DNA of 64,000 nt from Rhytidiadelphus loreus (taxonomy: Eukaryota > Streptophyta > Bryopsida > Hypnales > Hylocomiaceae): NCBI GenBank assembly GCA_947034895.1, contig OX344763.1:46995025-47059024 (forward strand), read 5' to 3'. The translations under genes were made by a program, and so were the position numbers. Below the pieces are notes generated by a model. The model had not been told where the DNA came from. It did no database searches and saw only the letters and a program-made list of their open reading frames with translations. Shown one piece after another: positions 47,210-58,329 of the stretch; the first letter of the stretch is position 1; the number at the start of each line of letters is the position of its first letter.

Positions 47210-48107
47210 TTAGCTAGTACTTAACAGTACTTGGGTGTGGAGATCGCCTTCAAGAGTAGTAGAATCTGCCAAATCCAGAACTTGATTCGTTGCTGCATTG
47301 AAGAATCTGAGGGTCTCAAGAACACCCATGGAGCCAATAGTCTTTGAAATCGATTCCCTGGCACTCACAAGTTGATGGTCAGGCAAACACGAGCAGCCGA
47401 GAATGTAATTACTGCTGGTGCGAAGGGAGTTTTGGCCCACAGTCACGGTACGCATCACAAGACACCGTCTGAACAGTGATGAACGTTTGCCACGAGACAA
47501 CGTCAATGACCCATATGTGCTGCCGCGCCACTCCATCAGGGTCCAGCCGCAACCTCTTCAGCGAGGTGTCGGCTATCAGAGAGCGCCCGACGGTCGTGTA
47601 CCTACGCCATAAGATTAGAATTTGAATCAACACGTTCAACAGAAATGCCCATCAAGAAAAGAAAGCGAGAGAACTTGAACTATGACTTACACATACACAA
47701 CTGGCCAGAAATCTGAAGTACATTCGAGTTGAACTTTACGAATTATAACCCTAATCACTTAACACGTTTTCGGCCACTTTCTAAGGATTCAATTCAAATG
47801 AGAGAAGTCCGGAGTAACTTAGTTCCTTTCAAAAAAGACCTGTTATGTACATAGACTGAACAAGAAGAGGACTGAAGAGTCTCAGTCTCGAGAGTGGGCA
47901 ACTTACCATATGCGGGGGCTTCCGGTGCTGTTGTCGTAGTAGAAAATGTTTGGGGGAGCGGCTCTTCCCAGTTGAGGAGGGTTGGTGTAGTGATCCACTG
48001 CCCATGGCCCACTGTTGTAGTACACCGCGGAATTGTTCCACATGAAGTGCAGCTCTCCGCTTGGCATGGTTCCGAACGTGTACAGTCTCAGGGACGCGAT
48101 CTCACAT
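47210..48107 (-). pseudogene. S-domain (G-type lectin) gene fragment
   Basis: Two exons, 47907-48107 and from 47601 downward, join with GT/AG borders and one phase across an RIW|Y junction. The first encodes GELHFMWNNSAVYYNSGPWA, the second RLRLDPDGVARQHIWVIDVV and CDAYRDCGP, all hallmarks of the S-locus glycoprotein domain of G-type lectin receptor-like kinases. After CGP an extra A in the run CCAAAAC shifts the frame; in the shifted frame NSLRTSSNYILGCSCLPDH restores the expected Cys-rich segment. No PAN or kinase domain is visible downstream, and no mannose-binding lectin domain upstream. Confidence 0.75.
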
Positions 48108-48653
48108 CTAAGAGCAGAGAACAGTATCAGCAACGAGATGAAACCGAAAAAGGAAATAAAAGACAATACTCAGGCCGATAACCTTCAAATTCGTCGGCAC
48201 TGCCAACACTCTACTCCTGAGTCCAGCACAACGTCAGCAACACGAACCTAATTTTTTTAGTGATCAACCCATGAAATACAAAATAATTGGCCTTGGCTCA
48301 TCGTGTAAAGCAGAATTAACGTTGAAACGAAAGGGTAAGAACAAGAGGCCGAGGAATGGCAAAACCGTAGACAGTAGAGCGATGTCAGGTACCCTACAAA
48401 TTGATACACAGGCCAAGGAGTGAACCCAGGTGAGCATGAGAATCCGTGAGAGAGCGAGGTAAGAAAGAGGGAATTGATTGATCTCTATGTTGCAAGAACT
48501 GGAGGAGGTTCGCAAATGTCGTGAGCTCGGCAGTGATCGTCAAGAGGAAGCTTCAACAGCGACTCGCGTCGCTCAGGTGTGGTGGACGTGGCTGTGAGTT
48601 TCGAGGGCAGTTTCCAGGGCAAAACCGTCAGTGTGAAAAGGATGTGAGGTTTA

Positions 48654-48734
48654 GTGTGAAAAGGGTTCACGATAGCACTTTGGAAATCGACTGCGTCGAT
48701 GGGTAGTTTTGTCCAGAGGACAAAACCAACAAAC
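48654..48734. repeat. Hairpin repeat, copy C
   Basis: It contains the best palindrome of the three copies, TTTTGTCC-aga-GGACAAAA. It is shared with 44436-44515 and 46315-46359. All three copies lie on the plus strand in the same orientation within 4.3 kb. Confidence 0.85.
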
Positions 48735-49132
48735 GAAGACATCAGCTAAGTTACATTAGCTGCCGAGGCGTACGATTCACAAATGCAGGGACAACCGCTT
48801 TTCCATCTGAAAGACTCACACAAGGTGTACAGTCGCTCCGATTACTTTTATGATTGTGCTAAACCCCTTGCAGGCATTGACCGAATTAGATTTTCTTTAC
48901 TACTGCAACAAATCACACGGACATTGCTGTACGTGGAGAAATTTCCATCTTAACTAGATTGAAGAAGCCGCAAGTACAATGTGGATGACATGGGCGGAAG
49001 TTTGTACTATACCCGGCTGGGTATCCCGGCTATAGCCTTACTTTTACTTTCTCATTCTCTCCGTTCTTTATCTCCCTGTTAACTTGACAATGTTAGGGTT
49101 TCTCAACAATATCGTTTATTGCGTTTGTTTAG
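48735..49132. other. Intergenic DNA, no gene recognised
   Basis: I see nothing supportable. Confidence 0.5.
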
Positions 49133-49465
49133 GCCGAACGAGAAAGGTTGAATTTTCGGAAGTATGAGTTAGACGATGCTGCAAGGAGAGAACAGCCACA
49201 CGACGTTGAGGTGAAATAATATACTCCCTTCTAATTTCGTGAAAGTTACTACCGTTTCTTCAAGTTCATTGATTACTGACGCTTGACCTGATGAGATGTG
49301 TTCGGTTTAATATAATTACTGCTTGTGTTGTAACTCAACGACGTCATTGCTTCTCCTCAATGGTGGCAGGCCGATATTGTGAAGTTTTTCCGAGAAGATC
49401 TCCAGAAGAAACTATTAAGTCCGGATTTCAAGAAGCAGATCGATGGCCTTGAGTTGCTGCAAAGG
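49133..49465 (+). pseudogene. MOR1/XMAP215 family, two-exon fragment
   Basis: Exons 49133-49210 and 49370-49465 are bounded by consensus sites (TTTGTTTAG|GCC, GAG|GTGAAA, GGCAG|GCC, AGG|GTATGT) and are both in phase 0. They encode ERERLNFRKYELDD and then VKFFREDLQKKLLSPDFKKQ followed by IDGLELLQ, matching the start of an internal TOG repeat region of plant MOR1/GEM1, a microtubule-polymerising protein of about 2,000 residues. The exons that should follow (the conserved LLRWF/CESNT region) are not found. The splice sites are intact, so this is a partial duplication; the coding fragment has no internal lesion. Confidence 0.75.
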
Positions 49466-49653
49466 GTATGTGTTCTACCATTTTCTATTTGAACCATTAT
49501 GAATTCAACAGTTCCACGAGAAGATTCTTCATAGAGTGGCTCCTGCCCTGCAATTGAGTTCTTCTGATTTGTAGCACTGGATTTGGTTGTCGTCTACTTA
49601 AACTGAAGGTTGGAGCCATACTTAAGCTTTACCAATGTTGATAGTTCTGTCTT

Positions 49654-50055
49654 TTGTGGATGATCCGCACACGCTGCTGTTCTGCTGTTCTTTGTGACAC
49701 ATCCAGCCCTGACGTCGAGCTTCAGATTGGGTGGCAGCAACGTTCCTACCACCTTGACCTAAAATCTGGAACAGAGGACGCAGCTGCTTCAGAGCGAGGA
49801 GAAGTCGAGATTGGAAATTCGGTGAGTGAAGAGGATTTGAGTTTGCCAGACGTGGTAGTGTCCGCATGGAACGAGCAGGTGCTGGAGTTGGACGAGCTCA
49901 CGCGGTGCATCCGCGGTAGTGAAACTGGGAATGCTATTGAGAGGTGGTTGAATTGTTTAGCGTCGCAAGAAGAAGAAGCACCTGCACCTGCTGCAGCTGC
50001 TTCCTTTGCCCTTAAACCCTCGCAAACCTCGGGCTCGGAGCAATCATCGATTTAG
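49654..50055 (+). CDS. Unrecognised open frame
   Basis: About 133 codons ending in TAG at 50053-50055. The composition is protein-like: acidic, with an Ala/Pro-rich end (APAPAAAAS) and VSAWNEQVLELDELTRCIRG, which looks amphipathic. It lies 190 bases after the MOR1 fragment and may be a chimeric 3' exon of the same transcript or an independent gene. I do not recognise it. The true start is uncertain. Confidence 0.4.
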   Translation: MWMIRTRCCSAVLCDTSSPDVELQIGWQQRSYHLDLKSGTEDAAASERGEVEIGNSVSEEDLSLPDVVVSAWNEQVLELDELTRCIRGSETGNAIERWLNCLASQEEEAPAPAAAASFALKPSQTSGSEQSSI

Positions 50056-50364
50056 TGATTTAGCTTAGCGCTTAATCGTCCTGCACTTGGAAAGCCTGGC
50101 TTCCTGTGCTCACACTTGGAAATTGTGAGAGTGGTGGAAGACGGGTTGCCCCACAAGCATAGCTTCGGATTCGCGCCTGCCTTTGTTTTCAAGCTTCCAT
50201 TCTCTTCCATTTCTCAATGCATAGAATTTTATATTCATCACAGACATGACCGATGAGAGTCTCGTTGGCTTGCTCGGATTCACAATTAGCTCAAGCTTAA
50301 GTTAAAGCTTATTACAAGTGACGTAATTTGAACATTCTCTCTAGTGTTTTGGTGCTGTGTAGCC

Positions 50365-51445
50365 GTGACGACGGACGACAGGGCGACTCAGTTAGCAAGC
50401 GTGAGCAGCAAGCACCCCGCCGGCCTCCTTCTCAGCAGCAACAGCAGACCGTGACCCAAATCCCGAAAATCAAATTGTCACCTGCCGCAGCTCATCCTTT
50501 CCCGCCACGGCGTCGGTGATTCGTCTGGTGAGCCTCTGAGTGATCACGCGACGTACTAGGGTTTCGATCTTGATTTCTCTTTTTTCTTTCCTGTTTGAAT
50601 TCTTTAGAGTTTAGCTTTGGAGACCTGACTAACTGGTGGAGTGATTAAGGACTGTTTGGGGGTTAGTTCTATTGCGTGAACGTTTGAGTATGCGTGTGGT
50701 AGGGTTTTGCGGGCGTGTGCTGTGTTATCCCCATCACGACGAAGACGGCCGAGAGCAGGCGTAGGCAGGTGTGAGCAGCAGGCACCCCGCCGGCCTCCTT
50801 CTGAGCACCAGCACCAGCAGACCGTGACCCAAATCCCGAAAATCAAATTGTCACCTGCCGTTGCTCATCCTTTGCCGTCGGTGATTCGTCAGGTGAGCCT
50901 GTGAGTGACCACGCGATGTACTAGGGTTTCGATCTTCATTTCTCTTTTCTCTTTTCTGTTTGTATTCTTTAGAGTTTGGCTTTGGAGACCTGACTTACTG
51001 GTGGATTGATTAAGGACTGTTTGGGGGTTAGTTCTATTGCTTGAACGTTTGAGTGTGCGTGTGGTAGGGTTTTGCGGGCGTGTGCTGTGTTATCCCCATC
51101 ACGACGAAGACGGCCGAGAGCAGGCGTAAGCAGGCGTGAGCAGCAGGCACCCCGCCGGTCCCCTTCTCAGCACCAGCGCCAGCAGACCGTGACCCAAATC
51201 CCGGAAATCAAGTTGTCACCTGCAGCTGCTCATCCTTTGCCGCCGCGGCGTCGGTGATTCGTCAGGTGAGCCTGTGAGTGATCACGCGATGTACTAGGGT
51301 TTCGATCTTCATTTCTCTTTTTTCTTTCCTATTTGTATTCTTTAGAGTTTGGCTTTGGAGACCTGACTTACTGTTGGAGTGATTAAGGACTGTTTGGGGT
51401 TTAGTTCTATTGCGTGAACGTTTGAGTATGCGTTTGTGGTCGAGT
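50365..51445 (+). repeat. Triplicated promoter/first-exon unit, about 365-370 bp
   Basis: Three direct copies; the word gtgagcagca(a/g)gcaccccg lies at 50401, 50771 and 51136. Every copy includes an open exon-like segment (TVTQIP(K/E)IKLSP), a donor-like (T/C)(G/A)GTGAGCCT, tactagggtttcgatctt and a common intron-like start. Differences are few. The units lie upstream of the gene at 52313, which has an acceptor just before its ATG, so they look like three alternative 5' UTR exons. Confidence 0.8.
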
Positions 51446-52312
51446 TTTGCGGCCGTCGGATGACTGTCGGGGTGCTGTGCTGTTATATCTGGTTTAGTGG
51501 GATTGAGGGGTTTAGGGGAGTAAGAATGATTTTGCTGAATTTCGAGGTTTCTTTTTTGTAAGATTGTATGTTGGGGAGGGCCGAATGTATTGAAGGGCTT
51601 TGTTGGTAGTGTGTTCGCTTGGTCTTCAACCTTACTGTTTCATGGTGTCGGTATGATGAGATTAGGGTTTTGAGTCGTGGGAAGTGTGCTAGTCGGATAC
51701 TTACTAGGACCTACTAGGACCTGAGGACCCGATTGAGAAGGAAAGAATGCGAGGGCGTTGTCTGTCTTACGAGGAGTTTTTTTTATAGTTGTAGGTATGG
51801 TCGTAGAAAGTGATTCATTAGAGATTCACTACCTTGAGCCCTGAGTTGTGGAGTAATAACTGAGAGTTGTCTTCAATTGGTGGTGGTGGACTGTTCATTT
51901 TTTTTTCTTAATTTGAAACCGTGTTTTTGAATGTCCTATATGATGGCGCTTATGTCAGTGTGGTTCATGTTCTTTTATAAAGCACTTGTGGAAATTCTTT
52001 TGAAGTTATTTGTAATAAGCACTATACGTGTACCCCTTTCTGTTATTCATGTGTGGTTCTCACGAAAAGCAACAGTATCACACAATGCGATTAAAAGAGG
52101 CTTGGATGTGTCATTTTTCCATTTTCTCTTTGAATCGGAACCTGGAGACTTTACCTTGGAGTAAAGTAGGAGGCCTTTCGTGCTGCAGCTTGCACATGGG
52201 GACAGAACTGGGAGTTTCAAGGGTTGTGTACTAGGTTACTCTGCTATGGTAGGTTTACTCTGTCATCTGTCTAATGACTATTGCTCTCTTTTGTGGTGTA
52301 GGAGATTCAGCC
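51446..52312 (+). other. Probable 5' UTR intron of the downstream gene
   Basis: T-rich DNA with no gene. It ends with an acceptor (CTCTCTTTTGTGGTGTAG at 52284-52301), followed 11 bases later by the ATG at 52313. A donor is available in each of the three upstream units. Confidence 0.5.
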
Positions 52313-53236
52313 ATGGCGTTGTTTGATGATGGGGATTATGAAGATGCGTTTTCTTCCAGATGTTTTTCGGAAAGTGACTTTGAGGAGACATCTTTTGAGA
52401 GATCTTTTGATCTCTCCAGCAGAGAGGAGCTTTTGAGTGGGTATGAGATTCCCAATGCTGCTGTCCATCACTTCTCGACCCTGAAGAATTTTAAGAAGAT
52501 ATGCATGGCAGAGAGAGGCTTGACATGCTACGTGGCGTTTGACCTTGTTGACAAGAGAAGCCTTCTGGCGATTGATAAACATCGGGAGACTAGGAGTTTA
52601 CCAAACATGCGGGTTTTGTATGATGAAGTATTGGAGCTCCTCATCATCAAAATTATGGTTGGTGCACATCATGAGAGCGCAGGTGGCTTGTTTGGGACGA
52701 TGGTGACGCATAAGCTCGGGATTGCTCAAATTGGTCCCCTCTCTCTTCGGTCGTTCCTATCAACAAGATTTGGGACCACTGGGAGGAGACAGAAAGAGGC
52801 TGACCTGTCTTTTCGCCCAGAGAGTCGGGATTTGGTTTCTGACTGGCCAACTTGGGTAGTTGAGATCGGAGTTTCCGAGTCGTTTCGACAACTACAAAAT
52901 GATGCTTTTTTTTGGTTGACCAAGAGTGGTGGTGCAACTCGGATCGTTCTGATCATCAAAATCTTCATGGATTCTGAGGAAATCAAGATGGAACATTGGG
53001 AGAATGTTCCAAGGACTCGACCACAGCGCTCTTCTACACCGTCTCATCATCCAGGGCTTGTGCATACGTTGACCCTGAAGAAGGGGGTTATGTACACGGG
53101 GCCTTCTCTTCTTATACCTTTTAGCAAGGTTTACGATGCTTTGCCACCAGGGGTGCTCCCAAGTGACAACTTGGAGTTTACTGCTGCAGATCTCAACTAC
53201 TACCTTGGGGACGCATATTGGCGAGCATTGCACTGA
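52313..53236 (+). CDS. PD-(D/E)XK nuclease-like protein (Uma2-like core)
   Basis: ATG at 52313 in a strong context (CAGCCATGG), 307 codons, no lesion, stop at 53234-53236. I chose this ATG over the in-frame one at 52274 because an intron acceptor ends at 52301. The first 45 residues are acidic and Ser-rich. The core is at residues 160-217: KEADLSFRPE, DWPTWVVEIGVSES, a helix with LQNDAFFWL, then RIVLIIKIF. This is the order of PD-(D/E)XK folds of the Uma2-like type, with D163 and E184 as likely metal ligands; the usual second-position Lys is replaced, so catalysis is unsure. The C-terminal 90 residues form a conserved-looking tail (TGPSLLIPFSKVYDALP). The function is unknown. It is the only full-length intact gene I can support in the window. 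Confidence 0.65.
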   Translation: MALFDDGDYEDAFSSRCFSESDFEETSFERSFDLSSREELLSGYEIPNAAVHHFSTLKNFKKICMAERGLTCYVAFDLVDKRSLLAIDKHRETRSLPNMRVLYDEVLELLIIKIMVGAHHESAGGLFGTMVTHKLGIAQIGPLSLRSFLSTRFGTTGRRQKEADLSFRPESRDLVSDWPTWVVEIGVSESFRQLQNDAFFWLTKSGGATRIVLIIKIFMDSEEIKMEHWENVPRTRPQRSSTPSHHPGLVHTLTLKKGVMYTGPSLLIPFSKVYDALPPGVLPSDNLEFTAADLNYYLGDAYWRALH

Positions 53237-54540
53237 TATATCAAAGGGTTTGTTAGAGTTTTTAATCAAAGGGTTTGATTAGGCAGATCTTCGAGATTTT
53301 GATGCCACAGAAACAGAGACGGTTCTCGTTCTTTGACAGTGACAGAGGCGCTGTTGCAATTGGAGTTTTTCCCGAGCTGTCGATTTCAAGTTTCAGCTCT
53401 TGAGGTGTGCCTGTCCATGGAATTCTAGGTCTTTTATGGATGGGTAACATCTGTTCTGGATGATGCTTGTTGATCCCCAGCCTCGCTTCTTTCGGTTCAG
53501 CGCTCGTTGTGTGTTGACGGCCTTGGAAACAATCGAGCTTCTTCAAGAGATTCAGTCTAGATCCTCGTGGTTTGGGTTGAAGAAGTATCATCGATGGAAT
53601 CTTTAGTCTTGTTGGTCGTAGGGTTTGAGTTGTTCTCCGTCTGCTGGAACCAACTTGTATGTTCTGTGAATTTTTTTTGAGGATGCAGCGAAGATGACGA
53701 GTTTCGTAATGTCAAGTTCCGTGTTTGAGGAATTTTGTGTCCCTGTGGTGTTCCCATATCATTGTAGCCCTTAAATCCACTAAAAATTGCAGATTTGGAC
53801 ATTCTTGATTGAGTAGATTGGGTATGATGTCCAATAATGCTGTTGAGCATTATGTAGTGTATCTTGCAATCCAACTCCATTAGCGCCTTGTCCTCCAATT
53901 TCTTGTGCAAGACTGTTCCATTTACAGTAGATGATCCTTACACGGGTAAGTAATGATCTGAAGTCAAAAGCTTGAGAAGTTCCAGGGGTTGAGGTCCACA
54001 ACGCAGCAAATAAGCAAATCAGATTCGGATGCATAAGCAGAGTTGATTTCATCTTGAGGATATGAGTCAAAGGGCTGTGATTTGAAGCAGACGGACAGTC
54101 AAACGTGGATGTAAACGTAAAATCGACGATTGAAGAGACCTTGGAGAGAGAAAAAGAAAAGGAACCCAATGAGCCTTGAAATAATTATTTTTCGTAATTA
54201 TTAATCCAAACAAATTGGTACAGTTAAGAGTGAACGGGCTTCAGTTATGGCATAAGCCTTCTCCCATCTACCACCAGCAACCAGCAGTACCGGTAGCACC
54301 AAATATTCTCACAAAGGAGTCTACAAGAATTTTCAACTACAACTAGTACAAAATATACCCAACCATTCCCACAGGTTCTAGGGTACACAAGTATGAAACC
54401 TAACATTGGAATGTGTAAGGTCATTTACACTACTTAAAACAGGGGCATCTCAGTCTGCAAGGAAGCTTTGGAGAACGAGTCTAGTAGCACACCAATCCTT
54501 CAAAGTGGTGACAGAAAGGGTAAATAGAAAATTGATGGCT
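53237..54540. other. 3' flank and intergenic DNA
   Basis: A minus-strand open frame at 53780-54169 has an internal Met followed by a hydrophobic, signal-like stretch (LICLFAALWTSTPGTSQAF), but nothing supports it as a gene; it could be a first exon. Confidence 0.4.
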
Positions 54541-55790
54541 TCATAATTTGAGGAACACAAACTCCTCGACAGCCGGAATGTCGCCCAATTTTTGAAGGGT
54601 AGCCTTGGAGGGCTCGTCGTCCACCCCGATCGCCATGACAGCATGCTGCGGAGGTGACTTCCTGCCCACACTCATGAAGGAGATGTTCACGTTGTCTTCC
54701 CCAAGAATCGTCTCCACCTGCCCAATCATGCCGGGTTGATCCACCTGTCGGTACAAGATGATGTTGCCTTACAGGCTCACATCCACGTCAAAGCTCCCCA
54801 CTCTAGACAGATATGGCACGCCGCCCTTCACCTTGCCCTCCAGATGAATGGCTCCGTCTTGCTCCGAGCTAGCGAACTTCGATTCAACGCCGGCAATGGT
54901 GACCTGATTGTTGTAACATGTAAAAATCATCAGTTAGCAAATGCTTCGCTAACCATCATAGGTGTCTCGAACGCAAACAGAGAAGTAAAAACTTTTAAAA
55001 ACTTTCTTTGAGAGAGCAATAGATCTCCAAGGTCTGACGACCTTCATCTAAGGTATGTACAACCATAATCAACACTGCCCAAACTGTGGCACTAAATGTG
55101 CATCAAAAAGCATCACAAATCACAAAAAACTAGATAATGATTATACAAGATGTACACAATCAAAACAGGAGAGTCTAGGAGAGCCTAGTCAGCCTACTAT
55201 TGATTTTTGGTGCACCTAGTGATAGTACTTTAAAAATCTAGAACTTATTCATACAATGTCCAAATAATGCAAAAGGGTGTTGGTATCCTCTATTAGTGGC
55301 CAACAAGATCCAATAAAAATAATTTATGTTTAATAATAGTAACTATACTCAGTTGTAATTAGTGACGATAATAGGTGCATACACCTCAGTGTGGAGGAGA
55401 GGGATATGCTCATATGCATAAACAAGAGCAACAAAGCAACAAAGAGGATAACACACTACGTAGTAAATACTTGGGGGAGCTTACCGCGATCGACTCCAAT
55501 GGGACTTTGATAGGACCATCGGTGGGCTATCTCTCCTCACTGATCTTCAAGCCACGTTGCTTGGCCACGTAGTCGGCATTCACAAGGTTAATGAATGCAC
55601 TCAACACTGACTCGATCAAGCCCTTGGTGATCATGGCTCTCAGTAGCCGAGTGTCCAAGTCCTTGTCAGCACAGGCGGATCTGTAGACCACCTTCACGGC
55701 CTTCACACCCGCCACACCCGACAGCAATTGCACTGCAAGCCTTCCAAGCCTCTCTGCCAGGGTCACATACGGGGCCAGCTCCGTGATAAC
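54541..55790 (-). pseudogene. D-3-phosphoglycerate dehydrogenase, 3' pseudogene
   Basis: Exons 55485-55790 and 54541-54903 join with good splice sites (CAACAG|GTT, GCG|GTAAGC, AATCAG|GTC). The first encodes PYVTLAERLGRLAVQL and LLRAMITKGLIE, the allosteric substrate-binding (ASB) domain; the second ends in the ACT domain with QVDQPGMIGQVETILGEDNV and the C-terminus EEFVFLKL. PGDH begins the phosphorylated serine pathway in plastids. A TAG after ISEER (near 55530) and a TAA after VDVSL (54769-54771) stop the frame. The catalytic and NAD-binding domains are missing. It is a partial gene copy retaining introns, so it arose by DNA duplication, not retroposition. Confidence 0.85.
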
Positions 55791-56418
55791 CTGTTGAAAA
55801 CAACAACGAAGAGGTTCAGAAAATCAGAGACACTGATTCTTCCCTCTCCATTAAAACATTTCAGGCGGTTGACTACGTTACTTGACCCCTGAAGGACCTG
55901 GATTGATGCTTTTAAAGCGACCAATTTCGATTGATCATGTTGAGAATTAGACCCTAAACCCTAAACCCTAATTCTGAATCACCAGAATCAGTGACGGACA
56001 TTACATACGCTGTTCAATCAATCAATCAAACTGGACGATAAAAAGCTTCCTAATGACCTAGTTTAAAACTGCTATAGAAGACAAGAGGTTCAATTTGGTC
56101 CTTTGGTAAATCCCTGTCTCCTTTCAAGCAGCGGTAGACGAGAAGTGTTCAACCGAGCTGGCGCCCCACGAGTGTTAGAGACAAATGCATTCTTTCATAA
56201 ACAAGCGTATCCGCAGCGCAATCAATCTCCATGCGTTGGTAACCAAGTTGCACCAGGCATGGGGCCAGTTGGTTATCATCCGCAAACTTACGGGGTTTAA
56301 CACCGCTGTTGCAGCTGCGCAAACTTACACTCCGCCTCCGAATCGCACGTACTTCGAGCAGCAGCCGTTCCGTGGACCACCGTTGTATGCTCTTAAAGAC
56401 AGTCTCAAGGGAATTCCT
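55791..56418. other. Flank of the PGDH pseudogene
   Basis: It contains a short reversed telomere-like tract (ccctaaaccctaaaccctaa at about 55952). An open frame at 56185-56442 is unrecognised and runs into the Copia LTR. Confidence 0.45.
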
Positions 56419-56605
56419 TGTTGGATACTCATATCGTATTAGTATAGTACACTGCCCGTATTATAGAGTATAGATATATAATACCTTTTAGGATCTCAGA
56501 TGTGACTGATCGTGAGAGATTGTAAGAAGTATCTCTTCGATTCAGATTGTGTAATCTATATCAACTTATTATTTTATTTTTAATATATGATATATAATTT
56601 CAACA
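56419..56605 (+). mobile_element. Copia 5' LTR, 187 bp
   Basis: It starts TGTTGGATACTCATATCG and ends TTTCAACA directly before the primer site. TG...CA ends and the TATA-like words fit a short Copia LTR. The partner 3' LTR is not in the window, so the start is inferred from the TG motif. Confidence 0.7.
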
Positions 56606-56617
56606 TGGTATCAGAGC
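56606..56617 (+). promoter_or_regulatory. Copia primer-binding site
   Basis: TGGTATCAGAGC is complementary to the 3' end of plant initiator methionine tRNA, the standard primer for Copia reverse transcription. It follows the LTR with no gap. Confidence 0.9.
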
Positions 56618-56866
56618 ATGGTTCAAGCATCCTCATAAAATCTTCATGACATATGTTCCATTGAATTTGAAAATGGAGAATAAAAACTTCAATAAATTAT
56701 TCTTGCAATTTTTTGTAAAAACTCCAAAGATATCAATAACAGAACTATCTCCTCTCATAGTCCTTCAAATCTATGGAGTTAAAAGTACAAATAATACTCT
56801 CAAATTTAAAATTGAAGTATTCTTACATGAAATTGATAATCATTTTGTAATATAATAGTATTGAAA

Positions 56867-58329
56867 ATGACACAGAAAATAGACTTAAGTCATATAAGCA
56901 AATTTGATGGATCATATTTCAATATATGGAAACATAGAATGACATTAACATTCAAAGCAGAATTTTTTTGGTTAATAGTAAATGGTGGAGAACCTTTACC
57001 AGTGGAGCCAACTGCGACTCAAATAGGTTTTGGAACCCACCAAGCTTTACCTACCGAAGGAGCAGAAAGTGTAAGCAACTAGGTGGATAAAAATGCCATT
57101 GCATTAACCATTATTACTAATTGCCTTGAAAATCATATTGTTCCACATGTGCAATCTTGTCTCACAGCACATCAAGCATGGACAGCATTGACAAGTGTAT
57201 TTGAATCACAAGATGTGATTACAAAAAATGCATCTCAAAGATATGTTACACACTCTCAAGATGAAAGAAAATGAGAGTATTATCAAACATGTTCATAAAT
57301 TTAAATCGTGTCTCCAATAACTACTAGCAGCAGGATTAATTGTCCCAGATGATGAGGCAATTATTACCTTAATGAGAAGCTTCCTCCAAGTTACACCACC
57401 TTTATTCATTCCTACAGGAGACAATAAGGCATTACTCTTCAAACATTAATCACTGATTTGATACAAGAAGAAACTTTGATGAAAGACATAGGCTCTACAT
57501 CAAAAAGTACATCAGCTCTTTATGTAGGAAAGAAAATTTCTAATAATGGCAAAAAGCCTTATTTTAATAAGAACTTTAATAAGTTTTCAAATCAAAAAGG
57601 TAAACGTAGCTTCAAACCTTTTGAGAAAAAGGATTCCAACACTATCAAAAAGTGTTTTTATTGCAAAAAATTGGGACATGTTATTTCTGATTGTAGAATC
57701 CGAATAGCTACTGAAAAAAGAACAAAACAAACTAATATTGTTTCAACACCTCATAAATTATATGTGGTTGCTTTGACAATAAAGGAAGGATCTATATCTA
57801 CATGGTATGTAGATTCTGGAGCTACACAACAAATGTGTCATGAAAGAGAAGCTTTTATTAATTATGAGCCATATGAAAATCAACAAGTTGTTTATTTAGG
57901 AGACAACTTGACATCTTATAAAATTCAGGGACATGGCAATGTCACAGTAAAACTTTCAAATGGTATGGAGAAAATCATACCTGAAGTGCTATATATTCCT
58001 GGACTTGTAAAGAATTTATTTTCCGCTAAACAATTAGATAAAGCTAGGGGAGAAATTCGAATAAAGTCAGGGATTTCAACTTTATACAATAAATTAGGTC
58101 ATGTAATTGCAAAATGCAGATTACAAAATGACTTGTACAAATTAGGTGATACAGTAATTCCTAATGAGAACATAGTTGCACTACCAGTCACTACAAATTT
58201 GCATAAAGCTGAGCTATGGCATCTTAGACTAGGTCATATCAATCAACACAGATTACAACAAATTCAATCAATATCAAAAGGAATGGACAAGTTTTCTATA
58301 AAAGAAACATTTTTCTGTAAACCTTGTAT
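56867..58329 (+). pseudogene. Copia gag-pol, 5' part, decayed
   Basis: Gag starts at ATG 56867 and shows the UBN2-type region (FDGSYFNIWKHRM), with stop codons near 57080 and 57272 and a further break before 57458. A CCHC knuckle (CFYCKKLGHVISDC) lies at about 57650-57695, the protease motif YVDSGATQQM at about 57810, and the GAG-pre-integrase region (AELWHLRLGHINQHRL, then FFCKPC) at 58205-58327. The frame ends exactly where the hAT-like terminus begins at 58330. Integrase, reverse transcriptase and RNase H are not present after it. It is a dead plant retrotransposon. Confidence 0.9.
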
